Assembly (NCBI RefSeq): GCF_964340395.1
Contig: NC_135571.1
Coordinates: 12,893,546-12,953,545, forward strand
Direction: 5' to 3'
DNA length: 60,000 nt
DNA from: Glandiceps talaboti
Taxonomy: Eukaryota > Hemichordata > Enteropneusta > Spengelidae
Both the position numbers and the translations under genes were made by a program. How positions within the stretch are numbered: the first letter of the stretch is position 1; the number at the start of each line of letters is the position of its first letter. The notes under the pieces are model-generated. The model made no database searches and had not been told where the DNA came from. It saw only the letters and a program-made list of their open reading frames with translations. This document shows, in pieces, positions 57,125 to 60,000 of this stretch.

Positions 57125-57215
57125 TAACAGCGTCAGATCCGGCATTCCATATTATGAGATCTGTGGTTGGAGAGCAGCATCTGACGGCGGTTTCGATCCG
57201 CCATAATATATTGTC
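57125..57215 (+). repeat. Possible tRNA-derived remnant
   Basis: GGCGG-TTTCGAT-CCGCC forms a 5-bp stem with a 7-base loop like a T-arm, after TGGTTGGAGAGCAGCATCTG. The conserved TTC is shifted by one base and no acceptor stem was found, so it is not called as a tRNA. Confidence 0.2.
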
Positions 57216-57239
57216 TACACTGTGTTGTTCAACTCTACA

Positions 57240-57373
57240 GGCGTGCTAGGAACAAGATTCCGACTTAGCAACCTTTGTAATTGAGACGAGTTTAAGGACT
57301 AGAGTTGGGCGCAGATGTACTGTGGAATACTTTAGGAGAGACTGACGAACAAGAATAGTAGAAACGAAAACAG
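57240..57373 (+). other. Possible 5' untranslated exon of the EF-hand gene
   Basis: ACAG|GTATGT at 57374 is a good donor, and the preceding sequence is less AT-rich than its surroundings. An acceptor (GAATTACAG, exon from 58210) lies 46 bases before the EF-hand ATG. The exon start is unknown. Inference from splice signals only. Confidence 0.3.
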
Positions 57374-58255
57374 GTATGTATATATGAAATGTTGGGTTGT
57401 TACTATAAATAAGCCAAACGAAAATATTTTTTTCCGATAGCATGACTTCAGAAATTAGGGTAGGTAGGTCGGGATTTTATTTCATATATGTTACTTTAAT
57501 TTTTTTAATTACTTCCACCCCGAGAGAGATGTGCTTCCTTCGAGTTTGATGAGATGTAAAATAGGTAAATAAAGACAATTTGTCGTTAAATACTGACGAA
57601 AACGTTATGCAGATCAGAATGTATTGCTACAGTCTAAAAAGACCTGGTTTCTCTCTGGAATACGATTTTTAAGAAAAGTGACCACAGATGAGGCAAAGGT
57701 ATGAAGGTGTACACGGAAAGAGAAATCAATTGTTACTATTTTAGGGTTGGGGGTTCAAACTATAGTGTCGGTCGGCGGTTTAATCATTTATATTTTATTC
57801 AAGCATGGTGTGATACGTATTAACAATACATAGTGGATATTAGTCCGGAAAGTAGTGTATGTCTGATGTGTACACCGTTTTAGATACAGGTAAATCCTGA
57901 TTCAAATTCAATAGTTTGTTATAACACACCGGGCATTAGTCTCGGCATATCCCATCATCCTTCGCTTGGCCATGAAATGAGCCATCAACTGTGAGGCTTG
58001 GTTACCGAAACTAACCCGCGCATATGTTAACAAGACTTTATATCAGCTGATTTGTAGCAACGTTATCCGTAGGTGAGTGACAAGTTTAAATCTTGAGCGA
58101 ACGCTCATTTTTGAATCTATCACTTGTGCGGGATTTTTTTCGAAAAAGCTGAACTATGGAAAACGGAAGCATTGTCATTAAGTGTTATTTTTATTTCTGT
58201 GAATTACAGGTTTCTGGTTCATTTTAATTCAAATATACATACGTAATGTCATGCC

Positions 58256-59338
58256 ATGTCGGAGGCAGGTAGAAAACGACCGAAGAGGAAATCTCACCAC
58301 AAGAGGGCGGGCGATTCTCAGAAAACTGAAGGCCGTGATGATCTACTTCGAAAGTTGACCAATGTCGGCGACCGGCTGAATGAAGTTGACCAAAAGCTAC
58401 GTGAACAGATGACGTCACAGGAACTACGTGACCTCAAACTTGTTTTTGATACTTTCGATAGAGAAAAGAAAGGGTTAGTGTTCAACAAAATTATGGAAAT
58501 TAAAATTTTTGGTATTTTTTCTGTCATTTATGTTTTTTCACCATAAAACTTTACTTGTTTATCTGCGGCGGTAACATGTTTGAAGTAACCTTCCGCATAT
58601 TTGTGATAGAACATTATACTATCGCACTCAAAGATCACAAAAAACCCTCCCACTTGTACCAGTTTGAAAGCCTGTAGACATTTAACGTAATGTTTTGAAC
58701 ATTTTTTGTTTTATAGTCTGTACTATATTTTCCCAGTAAAAAACAATTAATGATGTAAGTTACTGGGTACAAACTACTTTCATTGATATAGACAAAGTAT
58801 AACAGTAAATCATTATGTGAGTTCCTTTGCTACATCATGACCACAGTCACTTGTGAGCTAAAATTCTATTCCAGGATGGTAATATTCAAGGCTAGAATGA
58901 TCATAATACAAAAATAATGACGTTATTATCGATATTCTTAAAAAATATCGTTGCCGAAATATATTCTTGAGCAATCACCGACAACAGTATTTTTAGTTAA
59001 TAGTTTATTTTGTATTATGATCATCCTAGACTAGAATATTATCATCCTAGACTAGAATATTACCATCCTGGAATAGAATATTAGCTCACAAGTAACTGAT
59101 CATGTGAACCCCCAAAAAGTCACCCATTTGCAGAAATTAATTATTTTTTTATAGTTTGCTTTGCTGACATATTTTGAATAATGTTTTGACAAGTAAAACG
59201 TTCTCTAAAAGTATGGTATGTTGTACAATTTACCTTTAATATTGTTTCTCTATAGGTTTATTGATAGCCAAGATCTACGTAGAGCTATGAGAATCTTGGG
59301 TTTCAGACTTTCATCAAAAGAACTGGAAGACATGATTG
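58256..59338 (+). CDS. EF-hand protein (centrin/calmodulin superfamily), 5' part
   Basis: Two coding exons are in the window: 58256-58473 and 59256-59338, joined in phase 2 (AAAGG|G). The second ends in phase 1 at a GTAAGT donor, and the gene continues past the window. The first ~50 residues are very basic (KRPKRKSHHKR), then helical and charged. From about residue 60 the EF-hand reads LKLVFDTFDREKKGFIDSQD followed by LRRAMRILGF, close in pattern to the first hand of centrins and related ciliary EF-hand proteins. The loop (DREKKGFIDSQD) has Lys at position 5 and Asp at position 12, so calcium binding is probably weak or lost. The exon 1 donor is GTTAGT, less common but acceptable. The specific family member was not identified. 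Confidence 0.75.
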
Positions 59339-59375
59339 GTAAGTATCTATTAGGCATGTAATCAGACTAGATAGT

Positions 59376-59935
<560 letters not shown>

Positions 59936-60000
59936 TGTGGAGAGAGACAAATAGAGAGTTGGAATATGGATTGGCGTACATTGTATAAAGAGAAAAAGAT

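Overview
The window is animal nuclear DNA, not prokaryotic. Genes are split by GT-AG introns, tandem repeats and microsatellites are very abundant, and short inverted-repeat transposons are frequent. The proteins (Kelch-like BTB protein, glutamine-dependent NAD synthetase, Golgi sulfotransferase, EF-hand protein) are metazoan. Gene density and repeat style suggest an invertebrate (lophotrochozoan or non-vertebrate deuterostome), but I cannot fix the phylum.

Layout. 1-19 kb: nested transposons and three copies of a dispersed block, carrying two tandem copies (about 95 % identical proteins) of an intronless carbohydrate 6-O-sulfotransferase gene on the minus strand (4096-5244, 13439-14587). 19.4-26.3 kb: a nine-exon Kelch-like gene on the minus strand. 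Its exons 7 and 8 look like mutually exclusive alternatives. Intron 2 holds a 1.6 kb array of an 18-bp repeat. 26.3-28.7 kb: the intergenic space shared with the head-to-head neighbour. 28.7-53.8 kb: a complete 19-coding-exon NADSYN1 orthologue (881 codons) on the plus strand, with catalytic E45/K114/C175 and the ATP loop intact and a long basic C-terminal tail. 53.8-58.2 kb: intergenic repeats. 58.26 kb to the end: the first two coding exons of an EF-hand gene that runs off the window.

The most unusual thing is how the tandem repeats start. At least six arrays or duplications in NADSYN1 and two or three in the Kelch-like gene are copies of an exon/intron junction, usually the last bases of an exon plus the 5' splice site (exon 15 is followed by ten such copies). 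Three other intronic arrays (51, 58 and 69 bp units) are multiplied ends of inverted-repeat transposons whose single-copy forms lie nearby. Several transposons can be bounded exactly because an uninterrupted sister sequence is present in the same window.

Exon coordinates were assigned by hand from reading frame, splice-site consensus, phase continuity and recalled family sequence. Nothing was run computationally; percentages and copy numbers are counts by eye.
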